A DNA stretch of 64,000 bases from Novosphingobium percolationis (GCF_020179425.1 NZ_JAILYM010000001.1:496001-560000), one strand, 5' to 3'. Numbered from the stretch's first letter, positions 17,956 through 27,409 are shown. The notes: a model not told the origin generated them from the sequence alone. Translations and numbers: made by a program.

Positions 17956-19189
17956 AACGCAGCACCTGAACGGGGTCGGTGCTCGCCGCCTTCATCGCCG
18001 GATAGAGCGTGGCAAGGAAGCTGAGCACGAGGGACATCACGCAGATCACCGCGATCTCCACCGGGTCGCTGCGGCTCGGCAGGTCGGTAAGGAAGCGGAT
18101 CGAAGGGTCCCACAGGTTCTGCCCGGTGAGGAACTCGACCGCGTGGACCACGGGCTGGCGGAAATAGAGGAACACGAAGCCCAGTCCCAATCCGCCCAGC
18201 GTGCCCAGCGCGCCGATGACGAAGCCGATGGTGACGAAGACCTTAAGCAGGCTTTTCCGCGTCGCGCCCATCGTGCGCAGGATGGCGATGTCGCGCGTCT
18301 TGGCGCGCACCAGCATGATCAGCGACGACAGGATGTTGAACACCGCGACCAGCACGATGATCGACAGCACCACGAACATCGCCACGCGCTCCACCGCCAG
18401 CGCTTCGAACAGGCTGGCGTTGATCGTCTTCCAGTCGGTAACGACCGCGCGGCCCGCAAGCTGCTGCTTGAGGGGGCCGAGCGTGTCCATCACGGTGTCG
18501 GGATTGGTGGTGGTGATTTCGATCATGCCGATGGTGTCACCCGTCAGCAGTAGGGTCTGCGCATCGGGAATGGGCATCACGACATAGGCGTTGTCGTAAT
18601 CGTAGACGCCGATCTCGAAGATGGCTGTCACGGTGTAGCCGATCTGGCGCGGCACGGTGCCGAAGGGGGTGGATCGGCCCTGCGGATTGATGATCGTGAT
18701 CGTGTCGCCGATCCGCACGCCAAGGTTTTCGGCAAGGCGCGAGCCGAGCGCGACGTTGTTCGATCCCGACGCCAGCGTACCGAAGGACCCCGCCACGCGC
18801 TTTTCCTGCAAGCGCTTGAGGTCAGCCTCGGTATTGCCGCGCACGAGGATCGCTTCGACCCGCCCATTGAAGCTGGCCAGCAATGGCTGCTCGATCAGCG
18901 GCGAAGCGCGGGTAACGCCCGGCGTCTTCTCCACCTGCTTGAGGATCGACTGCCAGTCATCCAGCCGACCGCCGTAGGCCTGGACGATGGCGTGCCCATT
19001 CAGGCCCACGATCTTGTCGAGCAGTTCGGCGCGAAAGCCGTTCATCACGCTCATCACGATCACCAGCGCGGCGACGCCTAGCGTGACCGCGACGAAGCTG
19101 ATCCCGGCGACGAGGGCGATGAACGCCTCGCCCCGGCCCGGCAGCATGTAGCGTTTGGCGATGGTCCATTCGAACGGCGAGAGGATCAA
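17948..19189 (-). CDS. lolC: lipoprotein-releasing ABC transporter permease
   Basis: Inner-membrane permease of the Lol system, 413 aa. One N-terminal membrane segment ([19 protein letters not shown]...), a large periplasmic domain, and three C-terminal segments ([19 protein letters not shown], the [18 protein letters not shown] region, [18 protein letters not shown]) match the family. The start is TTG 19189, giving the common N-terminus M-I-L-S-P-F-E-W; the longer frame to 19255 has a poorly conserved Arg/Pro-rich extension. Only one permease gene is present, as in alphaproteobacteria where a single LolC/E (LolF-like) subunit forms a homodimer. lolD is coupled downstream. Confidence 0.93.
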   Translation of the reverse strand: MILSPFEWTIAKRYMLPGRGEAFIALVAGISFVAVTLGVAALVIVMSVMNGFRAELLDKIVGLNGHAIVQAYGGRLDDWQSILKQVEKTPGVTRASPLIEQPLLASFNGRVEAILVRGNTEADLKRLQEKRVAGSFGTLASGSNNVALGSRLAENLGVRIGDTITIINPQGRSTPFGTVPRQIGYTVTAIFEIGVYDYDNAYVVMPIPDAQTLLLTGDTIGMIEITTTNPDTVMDTLGPLKQQLAGRAVVTDWKTINASLFEALAVERVAMFVVLSIIVLVAVFNILSSLIMLVRAKTRDIAILRTMGATRKSLLKVFVTIGFVIGALGTLGGLGLGFVFLYFRQPVVHAVEFLTGQNLWDPSIRFLTDLPSRSDPVEIAVICVMSLVLSFLATLYPAMKAASTDPVQVLRYE

Positions 19190-19315
19190 GCAGGCAATCT
19201 TTCGCTCGGGGGGCCGGGACGCGCCGGATGTACGACCAGTCGCGCGGAGTGGCAATGGTCCGCGCTCGCACTGCCGTCGGCGCGCTCAACCTCCGGCCGA
19301 ACGAAGGGTTCCCGG

Positions 19316-19414
19316 CTAATACATCACAACGCTGGCACCATACGTCAGTGTCATCAGCCCGATCAACAGCACGGCGATGACGAGGATGGCGCTACGGATG
19401 ATGTGGGCGGTCAT
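19316..19414 (-). CDS. 32-aa single-span membrane peptide
   Basis: A short reading frame, ATG 19414 to TAG 19316, encodes 32 residues: a short polar start (MTAHIIRS) and one hydrophobic span of about 20 residues (AILVIAVLLIGLMTL), ending YGASVVMY. A GAAGG element lies 10 bases before the start. The uniform hydrophobic helix and clean boundaries suggest a real small membrane protein. No family is recognised. It lies 126 bases upstream of lolC on the same strand and is divergent from purF. Confidence 0.5.
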   Translation of the reverse strand: MTAHIIRSAILVIAVLLIGLMTLTYGASVVMY

Positions 19415-19602
19415 GGGAGGTTTGCCTTCTCACGCTATGTTGCAGATGCGAAACGGACGTTGCCCGCGCGCGTTCCACCCCGAGCCGGCCCGCTGCATGG
19501 GACAGCGGCGCGCGCAAGCCCCTTGCGTTCTGTGACAAAGGTCGCCACATGGGCGCCGACCCTGGCCGGCGCGGTCGCGCCCTTGCGAGTCCACCAAGAA
19601 AC

Positions 19603-21063
19603 ATGAACATCACCGATCCCTTTCTCAGCCGCGACGGCGACAAGCTGCGCGAAGAGTGCGGCATTTTTGGCGTACTCGGCGCGCGCGATGCGGCCGCGAT
19701 GGTCGCGCTCGGCCTTCACGCCCTGCAGCACCGCGGGCAGGAAGCCGTGGGCATCACCAGCTTCGACGGGCAGGAGTTCTACTCCCGTCGCGGCATCGGC
19801 CATGTCGCCGCCAACTTCTCCTCGGGCCAGGCAATCGCCGAACTGCCGGGGATGATGGCGTCGGGCCACGTCCGTTATTCGACCACGGGTGGCTCGGGCC
19901 TGCGCAACGTTCAGCCGCTGTTCGCAGATCTTGCGGCGGGCGGCTTTGCCATCGCGCACAACGGCAACATCTCGAACGCGATGTTCCTGAAGCGCGACCT
20001 CGTCCAGAAGGGCGCGATCTTCCAGTCGACATCGGATACCGAGGTGATCATCCACCTCGTCGCGACGAGCCGCTATCCCACGCTGCTCGACCGCTTCGTC
20101 GATGCCCTGCGCCTGATCGAAGGCGCCTATTCGCTGATCTGCATGACTCCCGAAGGCATGATTGCCTGCCGCGACCCGCTGGGCATCCGCCCGCTGGTGA
20201 TGGGCAAGCTGGGCGACGCCGTGGTCTTCGCCAGCGAAACGGTGGCGCTCGACGTGGTCGGCGCGGACTTCCTGCGCGAAGTGGAACCGGGTGAGCTGGT
20301 GCAGGTCGGCCTCGATGGGCAGGTCAGCAGCCATCGCCCGTTCGGCGACCAGGCGGGCCGCCCGTGCATCTTCGAACACGTCTATTTCAGCCGTCCGGAT
20401 TCGATCATGGGCGGTCGTTCGGTCTATCAGGTGCGCAAGGCCATCGGCAGCGAACTGGCGATCGAAGCCCCGGCCGATGCCGATCTGGTGATTCCGGTGC
20501 CCGACAGCGGCGTTCCTGCCGCATTGGGCTATGCTCAGCAGTCGGGCATTCCCTTCGAACTCGGCATCATCCGCTCGCACTACGTGGGCCGCACGTTCAT
20601 CCAGCCGTCTGACGGCGCGCGCAACCTTGACGTGAAGCGCAAGCACAACGCCAACCGCGCGCTCGTCGCGGGCAAGCGCATCGTGCTGATCGACGATTCG
20701 ATCGTGCGCGGCACCACCAGCCTCAAGATCGTGCAGATGATGCGCGATGCCGGGGCCAGCGAAGTGCACATGCGCATCGCCAGCCCGCCGACCGAGCATT
20801 CGTGCTTCTATGGCGTGGACACCCCCGAACGCTCGAAGCTGCTCGCCGCGCGCATGGATGTCGAGGCCATGGCCAAGTTCATCCACGCCGACAGCCTGGC
20901 GTTCGTCTCGATCGACGGCCTGTACCGCGCCGTGGGCGAAGCGCAGCGTAACAAGGCCTGCCCGCAATATTGCGACGCCTGCTTCAGCGGCGAATACCCG
21001 ACCCGCCTGACCGACCTTGGCGAGCGCGACGGTGTCGTGCAACCGGCCGAAAAGGTGGCGTGA
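19603..21063 (+). CDS. purF: amidophosphoribosyltransferase
   Basis: First committed enzyme of purine synthesis; it makes phosphoribosylamine from PRPP and glutamine. The 486-aa protein starts with a short propeptide before the N-terminal nucleophile C19 (REECGIFGV). The PRPP motif VLIDDSIVRGTT is at 361-372. C255, C401, C457 and C460 lie where the Bacillus subtilis-type enzyme binds its 4Fe-4S cluster (PCIFEHVYFSRP, HSCFYGVDTP, YCDACFSGEYP), so this is the Fe-S, processed type. ATG 19603 was chosen for the conserved start; the frame is open 54 bases further up. The downstream SDR start overlaps the stop (TGATG). Confidence 0.98.
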   Translation: MNITDPFLSRDGDKLREECGIFGVLGARDAAAMVALGLHALQHRGQEAVGITSFDGQEFYSRRGIGHVAANFSSGQAIAELPGMMASGHVRYSTTGGSGLRNVQPLFADLAAGGFAIAHNGNISNAMFLKRDLVQKGAIFQSTSDTEVIIHLVATSRYPTLLDRFVDALRLIEGAYSLICMTPEGMIACRDPLGIRPLVMGKLGDAVVFASETVALDVVGADFLREVEPGELVQVGLDGQVSSHRPFGDQAGRPCIFEHVYFSRPDSIMGGRSVYQVRKAIGSELAIEAPADADLVIPVPDSGVPAALGYAQQSGIPFELGIIRSHYVGRTFIQPSDGARNLDVKRKHNANRALVAGKRIVLIDDSIVRGTTSLKIVQMMRDAGASEVHMRIASPPTEHSCFYGVDTPERSKLLAARMDVEAMAKFIHADSLAFVSIDGLYRAVGEAQRNKACPQYCDACFSGEYPTRLTDLGERDGVVQPAEKVA

Positions 21064-21788
21064 TGGCGGAAGGATCGCGGCCGCTCGACGGCCAGCTCGC
21101 GCTCGTTACGGGTGCGAGCCGCGGCATCGGCGCGGCCACGGCCAAGGCCTTGGCTGCCAAGGGCGCGCACGTAATTCTCGTCGCGCGCACCGCCAAGGAT
21201 CTGGAAAAGGTCGAAGAAGATATCTTCGCGGCCGGTGGCAGCGCCACGATCGCGCCGGTCGACCTCGCCGAACCCGACGGTATCGCCCGCCTTGCCACGG
21301 CCATTTCGGGGCGCTGGGACGCGCTCGACATCATGGTGATCAACGCCGCGGTGCTGCCGGTTCTGACGCCCGTGTGGCAGATCGAACAGCGCGACTTCAT
21401 GCGCGGCCTCACGCTCAACGTGCTGGCGACGCAGGCGCTGATCGCGGGCTTCGACAAGATGCTCAAGAAGAGCAAGGACGCGCGCGTCATCGGCGTGACG
21501 AGCAGCGTCGGCGCAAGCCCTCGTGCCTACTGGGCCGCCTATGGCTCGTCGAAGGCCGCGTTCGACAACTTGCTCGATTGCTATGCGCAGGAGGTCCGCG
21601 CGATCTCGAACGTGCGCGTCGCCGTGGTCGATCCGGGCGCGACGCGCACTGCCATGCGCGCCAAGGCCTACCCCGGCGAAGACCCGCAAACGGTCAAGGA
21701 ACCGGAAGTTGTCGCCGAACGCATCGCCGCGCTTGTTTGCGAACCGTTTTCAACCCCTCATCGCGAGCGCGTTAACCAACCGGGGTAA
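21063..21788 (+). CDS. short-chain dehydrogenase/reductase
   Basis: NAD(P)-dependent SDR of 241 aa. The cofactor motif is TGASRGIG near residues 19-26; the NAG motif reads INAAV; the catalytic residues are in GVTSSVGASPRAYWAAYGSSKAAF (Ser, then Tyr-x3-Lys: YGSSK). Substrate unknown. The ATG overlaps the purF stop by one base (TGATG), so translation is probably coupled, although a metabolic link with purine synthesis is not apparent. A perfect inverted repeat begins at its stop codon. Confidence 0.93.
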   Translation: MAEGSRPLDGQLALVTGASRGIGAATAKALAAKGAHVILVARTAKDLEKVEEDIFAAGGSATIAPVDLAEPDGIARLATAISGRWDALDIMVINAAVLPVLTPVWQIEQRDFMRGLTLNVLATQALIAGFDKMLKKSKDARVIGVTSSVGASPRAYWAAYGSSKAAFDNLLDCYAQEVRAISNVRVAVVDPGATRTAMRAKAYPGEDPQTVKEPEVVAERIAALVCEPFSTPHRERVNQPG

Positions 21789-21810
21789 CGTGACGTTAAG
21801 AGCGTCACGT
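21788..21810 (+). terminator. stem-loop at the end of the purF-SDR transcript
   Basis: Perfect 8-bp arms ACGTGACG and CGTCACGT around TTAAGAG. It begins at the last base of the SDR stop codon. No T-run follows, so it may be an inefficient or factor-dependent terminator, or an operator dyad for the PilZ gene 49 bases downstream. Confidence 0.45.
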
Positions 21811-21858
21811 CACATTCGGTCCATCCTGCCGGGTAATCCGGCGTACGGGATTGGGTCG

Positions 21859-22212
21859 ATGAGCACCACCTGGCGCGATTCCCGGTTCGGTCCGGGGAGC
21901 TACGAATACTCGGCGCAGGAAGACCGTTGCGCGCCGCGCACACGCGTCAGGATCCCGGCGAGCCTGCGCGCCTCGGGCTCCAAGAGCTTTCCTACCACGG
22001 TCCACGACCTCTCGCTCGGCGGTTTTTCGGCGACGGCGCTCAACCGCATGCATGTCGGCACTATGTGCTGGTTGTCGCTGCCCGGCCTCGAATCGCAGCA
22101 AGCCGAAGTGGCATGGTGGCAGGACGGGCTGGTCGGCTGCGCCTTCGCCAATCTGCTCAGCCCGATCGTGCTCGACAGCATGATCGCCCAGTATCAGGGT
22201 GTCGGTCGCTAG
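21859..22212 (+). CDS. PilZ domain protein
   Basis: A 117-aa single-domain PilZ protein, a predicted c-di-GMP receptor. The RxxxR-like element is in CAPRTRVRIPASLR and the D/N-x-S-x-x-G element is DLSLGGFS, with the usual spacing of about 30 residues. There is no signal peptide or second domain, so any output must be through a partner. The ATG at 21859 gives a compact protein. Its TAG overlaps the stop of the convergent photolyase gene in the palindrome CTAG. Confidence 0.85.
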   Translation: MSTTWRDSRFGPGSYEYSAQEDRCAPRTRVRIPASLRASGSKSFPTTVHDLSLGGFSATALNRMHVGTMCWLSLPGLESQQAEVAWWQDGLVGCAFANLLSPIVLDSMIAQYQGVGR

Positions 22213-23579
22213 GCGTCTTCCTTCATCGCCGCATGCGCCGCCAGCGCCCGCGCTCTTGCCTCCGCATGGCCCACGATCTTCGCAGGATAGCCGCGCGGCG
22301 GGCGCGCGGGATCGTGGATCTCGCTGTCCGGAAGGTGCGCCAGTTCGGGCAGCCAGCGGCGGATGTAGTCGGCGGCGTCGAATTTGGGCGACTGCGTCAG
22401 CGGTGCCATGATCCGCACGAACATGTTGGAATCGACGCCCGTCCCTGCGCTCCACTGCCAGTTGACCGCGTTCGAGCCATAGTCGGCATCGACCAGCGTG
22501 TCCCAGAACCAGCGCTCGCCTTCGCGCCAGTCGATCAGCAGGTGCTTCACCAGGAAGCTGGCCGCGATCATGCGCACGCGGTTGTGCATCCAGCCCGTTG
22601 CCCATAGCTCGCGCATTCCCGCATCGACAATAGGATAGCCGGTGCGCCCCCGCTGCCACGCCGCCAGGTCATCGGGCGCATCGCGCCATTCCAGCGCGTC
22701 GTAGGCGTCACGTGCGTTACGCGCGCCGTATTCCGGCATTTGCAGGATCACGTTCTGCGCATAGTCGCGCCAGGCCAGCTCGCCGAGGAACGTGGCCACC
22801 GAACCGCCCGCGTCGGCCACGGCGTGCCAGATCGTCGCCGGAGAAATCTCGCCGAAATGGAGATGCGGCGAAAGGCGCGAGGTGCCTTCCATCGACGGCA
22901 GGTTACGACACAGTTCGTAACGGCGCGCCTTGTCGGCGAAATCTGCCAGCCGGATGCGGGCCCCGCCCTCGCCCGGGGTCCATTCGCCGCGCATCCCGCC
23001 TGCCCAGTCGGGTTTGACCGGCAGCAGCCCCCAATCCTCGAGCGCATCGCTGGCGGGCCAGTGCTCGGGCGCGTGTAGGCGCTGAGGCGGCGCGAGCGGA
23101 TCGGCGGGCGGCATCCGTTGGGTCAGCGCGCGCCAGAACGGCGTGTAGATCTTGTACGGCGCCCCTGCCCCCGTCGTAACCGAACCGGGCGGGGCGAGAT
23201 AATTGCCGTCGTGGCAGACAAGGTTGAACGCCTTGCCCACCGACTTCTCGGCATTGCGCCACCATGGTTCGTAATGACGAAGGGCATGAACCGTGCGCGC
23301 ACCGGTCTCGCGCCGGATCGCGGCCAGTTCCTCATGCGTCTTGCCCCGGCGCAGGATCAGGCGCGACCCGATCTTGCGCAGATCGGCATCGAGGCTGGCC
23401 AGGCTGTGATGCAGCCACCAGCGCGAAGCCGCTCCCATGCGGCGATGCTTCGGGGTATCATCGTCGAGCACATAGACCGGGATCACCGGCCCGCCGGCCG
23501 CAGCCGCCGCTGCAAAGGCCGCCTGATCGGCAAGGCGCAAGTCACGGCGCAGCCAGACGATGGTAGGGGCGGACGTCAC
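22209..23579 (-). CDS. phr: deoxyribodipyrimidine photolyase
   Basis: Light-driven FAD enzyme that splits cyclobutane pyrimidine dimers in DNA; 456 aa, the normal class I length. The N-terminal antenna domain begins TIVWLRRDLRLAD and the FAD domain has WRDYAQNVILQMPEYG, TGYPIVDAGMRELWATGWMHNR, and NAVNWQWSAGTGVDSNMFVRI. I chose GTG 23579, which has AGGA at nine bases and gives the family start; a longer frame reaches an ATG near 23630 but its extra residues look unrelated. Convergent with the PilZ gene (stops overlap by 4 bases) and divergent from the PAP2 gene. No LexA box was seen in front of it. Confidence 0.95.
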   Translation of the reverse strand: MTSAPTIVWLRRDLRLADQAAFAAAAAAGGPVIPVYVLDDDTPKHRRMGAASRWWLHHSLASLDADLRKIGSRLILRRGKTHEELAAIRRETGARTVHALRHYEPWWRNAEKSVGKAFNLVCHDGNYLAPPGSVTTGAGAPYKIYTPFWRALTQRMPPADPLAPPQRLHAPEHWPASDALEDWGLLPVKPDWAGGMRGEWTPGEGGARIRLADFADKARRYELCRNLPSMEGTSRLSPHLHFGEISPATIWHAVADAGGSVATFLGELAWRDYAQNVILQMPEYGARNARDAYDALEWRDAPDDLAAWQRGRTGYPIVDAGMRELWATGWMHNRVRMIAASFLVKHLLIDWREGERWFWDTLVDADYGSNAVNWQWSAGTGVDSNMFVRIMAPLTQSPKFDAADYIRRWLPELAHLPDSEIHDPARPPRGYPAKIVGHAEARARALAAHAAMKEDA

Positions 23580-23651
23580 GATGGTTTTTCCTGTTGCATC
23601 AAAGAATACCGCGCGGGAACACCTCGGCATGCTCCGCCGTTCCGAACTGCC

Positions 23652-24386
23652 ATGACCGAACCCGTTGCCCAAGGCCGATTGCCCCAAAGGACGTACCGGA
23701 TAGCCTCGCGCCACGCGCTGCTTGCGGCCAGCCTGTGCTGGCTCGGCTTCGCTTTCGTGACGTGGAGCGTTGCCACCGGCCGCAGCGGCACCATCGACAG
23801 CGCAGGCCTGCTGTTCTGGCGACGGGGCGCAGACTTTGCACCGGCGGGGCCACCCGGACTGCTCGAAGCGGTGCGCGACCTGACCTCGCTGGGCGGGGTG
23901 CTGCTGCGCAACCTCGTTGCGGCGGGCGCGCTGGCGGCGCTGCTGTTCCTGCGCTTGCGGCGCGAGGCGGTGGTGCTCGCAGCCACGGTTGCGGGGGGAT
24001 GGATCGTCAACACGCTGGTCAAGCTGGCAGTGGGCCGCCCTCGCCCGCTGATCGTGCCGCACCTGACCGAAGCAGGCGGACAGAGCTTCCCCAGCGGGCA
24101 CAGCTTCAATTCGGCGGTGGTCTACATCGCAATTGCGCTCGCCTTTGCCAGCATGAGTCCGCGCCGCAGCGTGCGCTGGACCGTGATCGGCGTGGCGGTC
24201 GCGCTCAGCCTCGCCGTCGCCTTCACCCGCGTGTGGCTGGGCGTCCATTTCCCCAGCGACGTCGCGGCGGGCTGGTTCGGCGGCGCGGGCTGGGCCTTCC
24301 TCGCCTCCGCCCTGTTGCATCGCCCGGCCAAGGCGGTGGCTGAACAGGCCTCCGATGCGCTCGACAGGGTGACCCCGGGCGGATGA
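23652..24386 (+). CDS. PAP2 superfamily phosphatase
   Basis: Membrane phosphatase of 244 aa with the PAP2 triad of motifs: KLAVGRPRP, PSGHSFNSAV and TRVWLGVHFPSDVAAGW. About five or six membrane helices are visible, starting with ALLAASLCWLGFAFVTWSV. Such enzymes dephosphorylate undecaprenyl-diphosphate, phosphatidate or phosphatidylglycerophosphate; the substrate cannot be chosen from sequence. ATG 23652 gives a short cytoplasmic start before helix 1. A strong bidirectional terminator follows. No operon partner. Confidence 0.9.
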   Translation: MTEPVAQGRLPQRTYRIASRHALLAASLCWLGFAFVTWSVATGRSGTIDSAGLLFWRRGADFAPAGPPGLLEAVRDLTSLGGVLLRNLVAAGALAALLFLRLRREAVVLAATVAGGWIVNTLVKLAVGRPRPLIVPHLTEAGGQSFPSGHSFNSAVVYIAIALAFASMSPRRSVRWTVIGVAVALSLAVAFTRVWLGVHFPSDVAAGWFGGAGWAFLASALLHRPAKAVAEQASDALDRVTPGG

Positions 24387-24392
24387 AACGCA

Positions 24393-24420
24393 AAAGGCCT
24401 CGCCGGATGGCGAGGCCTTT
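24393..24420. terminator. bidirectional terminator between PAP2 gene and korB
   Basis: Perfect 12-bp arms AAAGGCCTCGCC and GGCGAGGCCTTT around GGAT. It sits in the 57-base gap between convergent genes and has A- and T-runs at its ends, so it can serve both transcripts. Confidence 0.85.
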
Positions 24421-24443
24421 CGTGTGCTTGCAGAGAGCGCCGG

Positions 24444-25514
24444 TCAGATGGGATCGGCGGCGGTGTTGCCCACGGTCCAGGTCTGGCCCTTGCCGAGCAG
24501 CTTGGCGAGGTTCGCCTCCTTGCCCGCGCGTGCCTGTTCATCCTGCGCCAGCGCGGTGGATTCGTAGGTCGGGCGCGGATCATCGTAGATCACGCCCAGC
24601 GCCATCGGGAACGGGCCAAAGGGCATTTCCACCAGCATGTGCGCGATAGCCCGGTTCTTGACGTTGTGGACGATCACGCCCGCCGCCTGCCAATCGGGCG
24701 TGCCGTCTTCCTTTGCCGCCACGTCGACGACCTTCAGGCTGAGCGTGTCCATGTCGAGCGTGATGCCCTTCACGCCGCCCGACTTGACGCTGCCGAACAG
24801 CATCGGCTCGCCATCCTTGACCCACAGCTGGTTCTGGTCGGCCACGCCCTTCGCGGTGAAGTCGTCGAAGCGGTCCTTGTTGTAGACGATGCAGTTCTGG
24901 AAGATTTCCACGAACGCCGCGCCCTGGTGGGCGTGGGCGGCCTTGAGTACCGAACCCAGATCCTTCGACACGTCATAAGCCCGCGCGATGAAACGCGCGC
25001 CCGAGCCCAGCGCGAAGGCGCAAGGCAAGGCGGGACGATCGACCGAGCCCAGCGGCGAGGTCGGCGAATTGGTGCCTTCGCGGCTGGTCGGCGAATACTG
25101 GCCCTTGGTGAGGCCGTAGATCTCGTTGTTGAACAACAGGATCTGCGTGTTCACGTTGCGGCGCAGGATGTGCATCGTGTGGTTGCCGCCGATCGACATG
25201 CCGTCGCCGTCGCCGGTGACGAGCCACACGTCGAGTTCGGGGTTGGCCAACTTGATGCCGGTGGCGAACGCTGGCGCGCGGCCGTGGATCGTGTGGAAGC
25301 CATAGCTTTCCACGTAGTACGGGAAGCGGCTGGAGCAGCCGATGCCCGAAACGAACACGGTCTTCGACGGATCCGCGCCGATTTCGGGCAGCACGCGCTG
25401 CACAGCCTTGAGGATCGCGTAGTCGCCGCAACCCGGGCACCAGCGTACTTCCTGGTCGGTTTCCCAGTCCTTGATGGTGGTCTGGAACTTCTCGATGGGG
25501 GTCATGTCGTTCAT
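24444..25514 (-). CDS. korB: 2-oxoglutarate (2-oxoacid):ferredoxin oxidoreductase, beta subunit
   Basis: Thiamine diphosphate and Fe-S subunit of a 2-oxoacid:ferredoxin oxidoreductase, 356 aa. The cluster/TPP region shows RWCPGCGDYAIL and SGIGCSSRFPYYVESYG; the TPP motif is VTGDGDGMSIGGNH followed by NNEIYGLTKGQYSPTS. ATG 25514 has AAGGGG at good spacing; a second ATG three codons later is possible. It is 11 bases after korA and surely co-transcribed. The enzyme would decarboxylate 2-oxoglutarate to succinyl-CoA with ferredoxin as acceptor; 2-oxoglutarate as substrate is inferred from similarity to Kor rather than Por. Confidence 0.93.
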   Translation of the reverse strand: MNDMTPIEKFQTTIKDWETDQEVRWCPGCGDYAILKAVQRVLPEIGADPSKTVFVSGIGCSSRFPYYVESYGFHTIHGRAPAFATGIKLANPELDVWLVTGDGDGMSIGGNHTMHILRRNVNTQILLFNNEIYGLTKGQYSPTSREGTNSPTSPLGSVDRPALPCAFALGSGARFIARAYDVSKDLGSVLKAAHAHQGAAFVEIFQNCIVYNKDRFDDFTAKGVADQNQLWVKDGEPMLFGSVKSGGVKGITLDMDTLSLKVVDVAAKEDGTPDWQAAGVIVHNVKNRAIAHMLVEMPFGPFPMALGVIYDDPRPTYESTALAQDEQARAGKEANLAKLLGKGQTWTVGNTAADPI

Positions 25515-25525
25515 GTTCGTTCCCC

Positions 25526-27409
25526 TTACGCCAGCGCAGCTTCGATCGCGGCTTCGATTTCCGCGATGGTGAAGGGCTGACCGCTGGTCTTGTTGAGCGG
25601 CTGGGCATCGACCAGATACTGGTCGCGCAGCACGGTCTTGAACTGGCCGGTGTTCATTTCGGGCACGAGAATCTTGTCGTAGCCCTTGAGCAGCTCGCCC
25701 AGGTTGGTCGGCAGCGGCCACACGTGGCGGACATGGATCTGGCTGACCGACAGGCCCTTGCGGCGCGCGCGGCGTACGGCCTGGTGGATCGGGCCATAAG
25801 TGCTTCCCCAGCCCACGACCGCCAGCTTGCCGGTGGTCTCGCCCAGCGTGACCTCCTGCGCGGGCGTGCCGTTGGCGACGCCATCGACCTTGGCCTTGCG
25901 GGCATCGGTCATCGTCTGGTGGCTGGAAGGGCTGTAATCGATGTTACCGGTGCCCGGGTTCTTTTCGATGCCGCCGATGCGATGCATCAGGCCGGGCGTG
26001 CCCGCCTTGATCCACGGCCGCGCGCCCTTCTCATCGCGAGCGAAGGGCAGCAGCTCGCCGTTCGGGCCGTTCTTCTCGGAGAGGAACTTCGCCGGGAACG
26101 GCTTGAAGCTTTCGGGATCAGGCACCTTCCACGGCTCGGCCGCGTTGCCGATGTACCCGTCAGTCAGCAGCATCACCGGAGTCATGTATTCCACCGCGAT
26201 ACGGCACGCCTCGATCGCGCATTCGAAGCAGTCCGACGGGCTGCGCGCGGCGATTACCGGCATCGGCGCGTCGCCGTTGCGGCCATAGATCGCCTGGTAG
26301 AGATCCGACTGCTCGGTCTTGGTGGGAAGGCCGGTCGAAGGCCCGCCACGCTGCGAGTTGACGATCACCAGCGGCAGCTCGGTCATGATGGCAAGGCCCA
26401 TCGCCTCGCCCTTTAAGGCGATGCCGGGGCCGGACGACGAGGTGACGCCCAGCTGGCCCGCATAGCTTGCGCCGATGGCCGAGGCGATCGCCGCGATCTC
26501 GTCTTCCGCCTGGAAGGTGGTGACGCCGAACTCCTTGAGCCGGGCCAGGTTGTGCAGGATCGCCGAAGCAGGCGTGATCGGGTAGCCGCCGAAGAACATC
26601 GGCAGGTCCGCCAGCTGCGCGCCCGCGACGAGGCCGAGGCTGATGGCTTCGGCGCCGGTGACGGTGCGGTAGAGGCCCGGTTCGCTTTCGACCGGCGCGA
26701 TGTGGTACTGCTTGAGCGGCCCTGCCAGTTCGGCCGTTTCGCCATAGGCGTGCCCGGCGTTGAGCGCGGCGATGTTGGCTTCGGCCAGCACCGGGCTCTT
26801 CTTGAACTTGGCGTTCAGCCAGTCGACCAGCGGCTGGCGGTCACGGTCGAACATCCACAGCGCAAGGCCGAGCGTCCACATGTTCTTGCAGCGCAGCGCT
26901 TCCTTGTTGCCAAGGCCGAAGGGCTTGACCGCTTCGAGCGTCAGCGCCGAAATGTCGAACGCCAGCAGCTGCCACTTTTCAAGGCTGCCGTCCTCGAGCG
27001 GGTTGACCTCGTACTTGGCCTTTTCGAGGTTGCGCTTGTTGAACTCACCGCTGTCGGCGATGATCAGGCCGCCGATCTTGAGCGCGCCGACGTTGGTCTT
27101 GAGCGCCGCCGGGTTCATCGCCACCAGCACGTCGGGCTGGTCGCCCGCGGTATCGATCTCGGTCGAGCCGAAGTTGATCTGAAACGCCGAAACGCCGAAC
27201 AGCGTGCCCTGCGGCGCGCGGATTTCGGCCGGGAAGTCCGGGAAAGTCGCCAGGTCGTTGCCCGAAAGCGCGGTCGAAAGCGTGAACTGACCACCGGTCA
27301 GCTGCATGCCGTCGCCCGAGTCGCCGGCAAAACGCACCACGACCGCCTCGGGGGCGGGGGTTTCCTTGCCGCCCGTCAGAGCGTCCGGTCCGTCTGCAAG
27401 TGTCGCCAT
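25526..27409 (-). CDS. korA: 2-oxoglutarate (2-oxoacid):ferredoxin oxidoreductase, gamma-alpha fusion subunit
   Basis: A 627-aa fusion of the gamma domain (residues about 20-200, RFAGDSGDGMQLTGGQF and LVAMNPAALKTNV) and the alpha domain (from about 235, with GGYPITPASAIL and QAEDEIAAIASAIGASYAGQLG). This two-subunit KorAB layout occurs in aerobes and is usually less oxygen-sensitive than four-subunit forms. The C-terminal part has VVGWGSTYGPIHQAVRRAR. ATG 27409 has no rival. Upstream lies a 237-base divergent gap with the hydrolase gene. A separate delta ferredoxin subunit is not seen, so an external ferredoxin is needed. Confidence 0.94.
   Translation of the reverse strand: MATLADGPDALTGGKETPAPEAVVVRFAGDSGDGMQLTGGQFTLSTALSGNDLATFPDFPAEIRAPQGTLFGVSAFQINFGSTEIDTAGDQPDVLVAMNPAALKTNVGALKIGGLIIADSGEFNKRNLEKAKYEVNPLEDGSLEKWQLLAFDISALTLEAVKPFGLGNKEALRCKNMWTLGLALWMFDRDRQPLVDWLNAKFKKSPVLAEANIAALNAGHAYGETAELAGPLKQYHIAPVESEPGLYRTVTGAEAISLGLVAGAQLADLPMFFGGYPITPASAILHNLARLKEFGVTTFQAEDEIAAIASAIGASYAGQLGVTSSSGPGIALKGEAMGLAIMTELPLVIVNSQRGGPSTGLPTKTEQSDLYQAIYGRNGDAPMPVIAARSPSDCFECAIEACRIAVEYMTPVMLLTDGYIGNAAEPWKVPDPESFKPFPAKFLSEKNGPNGELLPFARDEKGARPWIKAGTPGLMHRIGGIEKNPGTGNIDYSPSSHQTMTDARKAKVDGVANGTPAQEVTLGETTGKLAVVGWGSTYGPIHQAVRRARRKGLSVSQIHVRHVWPLPTNLGELLKGYDKILVPEMNTGQFKTVLRDQYLVDAQPLNKTSGQPFTIAEIEAAIEAALA

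Noticed and set aside
23580..23640. ATG about 50 bases upstream as the photolyase start
   Set aside because: The extra residues do not fit the family and the GTG at 23579 has a better ribosome binding site.
23620..23675. LexA box before photolyase or PAP2 gene
   Set aside because: GAAC elements occur (GAACTGCCATGACCGAAC), but the spacing is 10, not 7.
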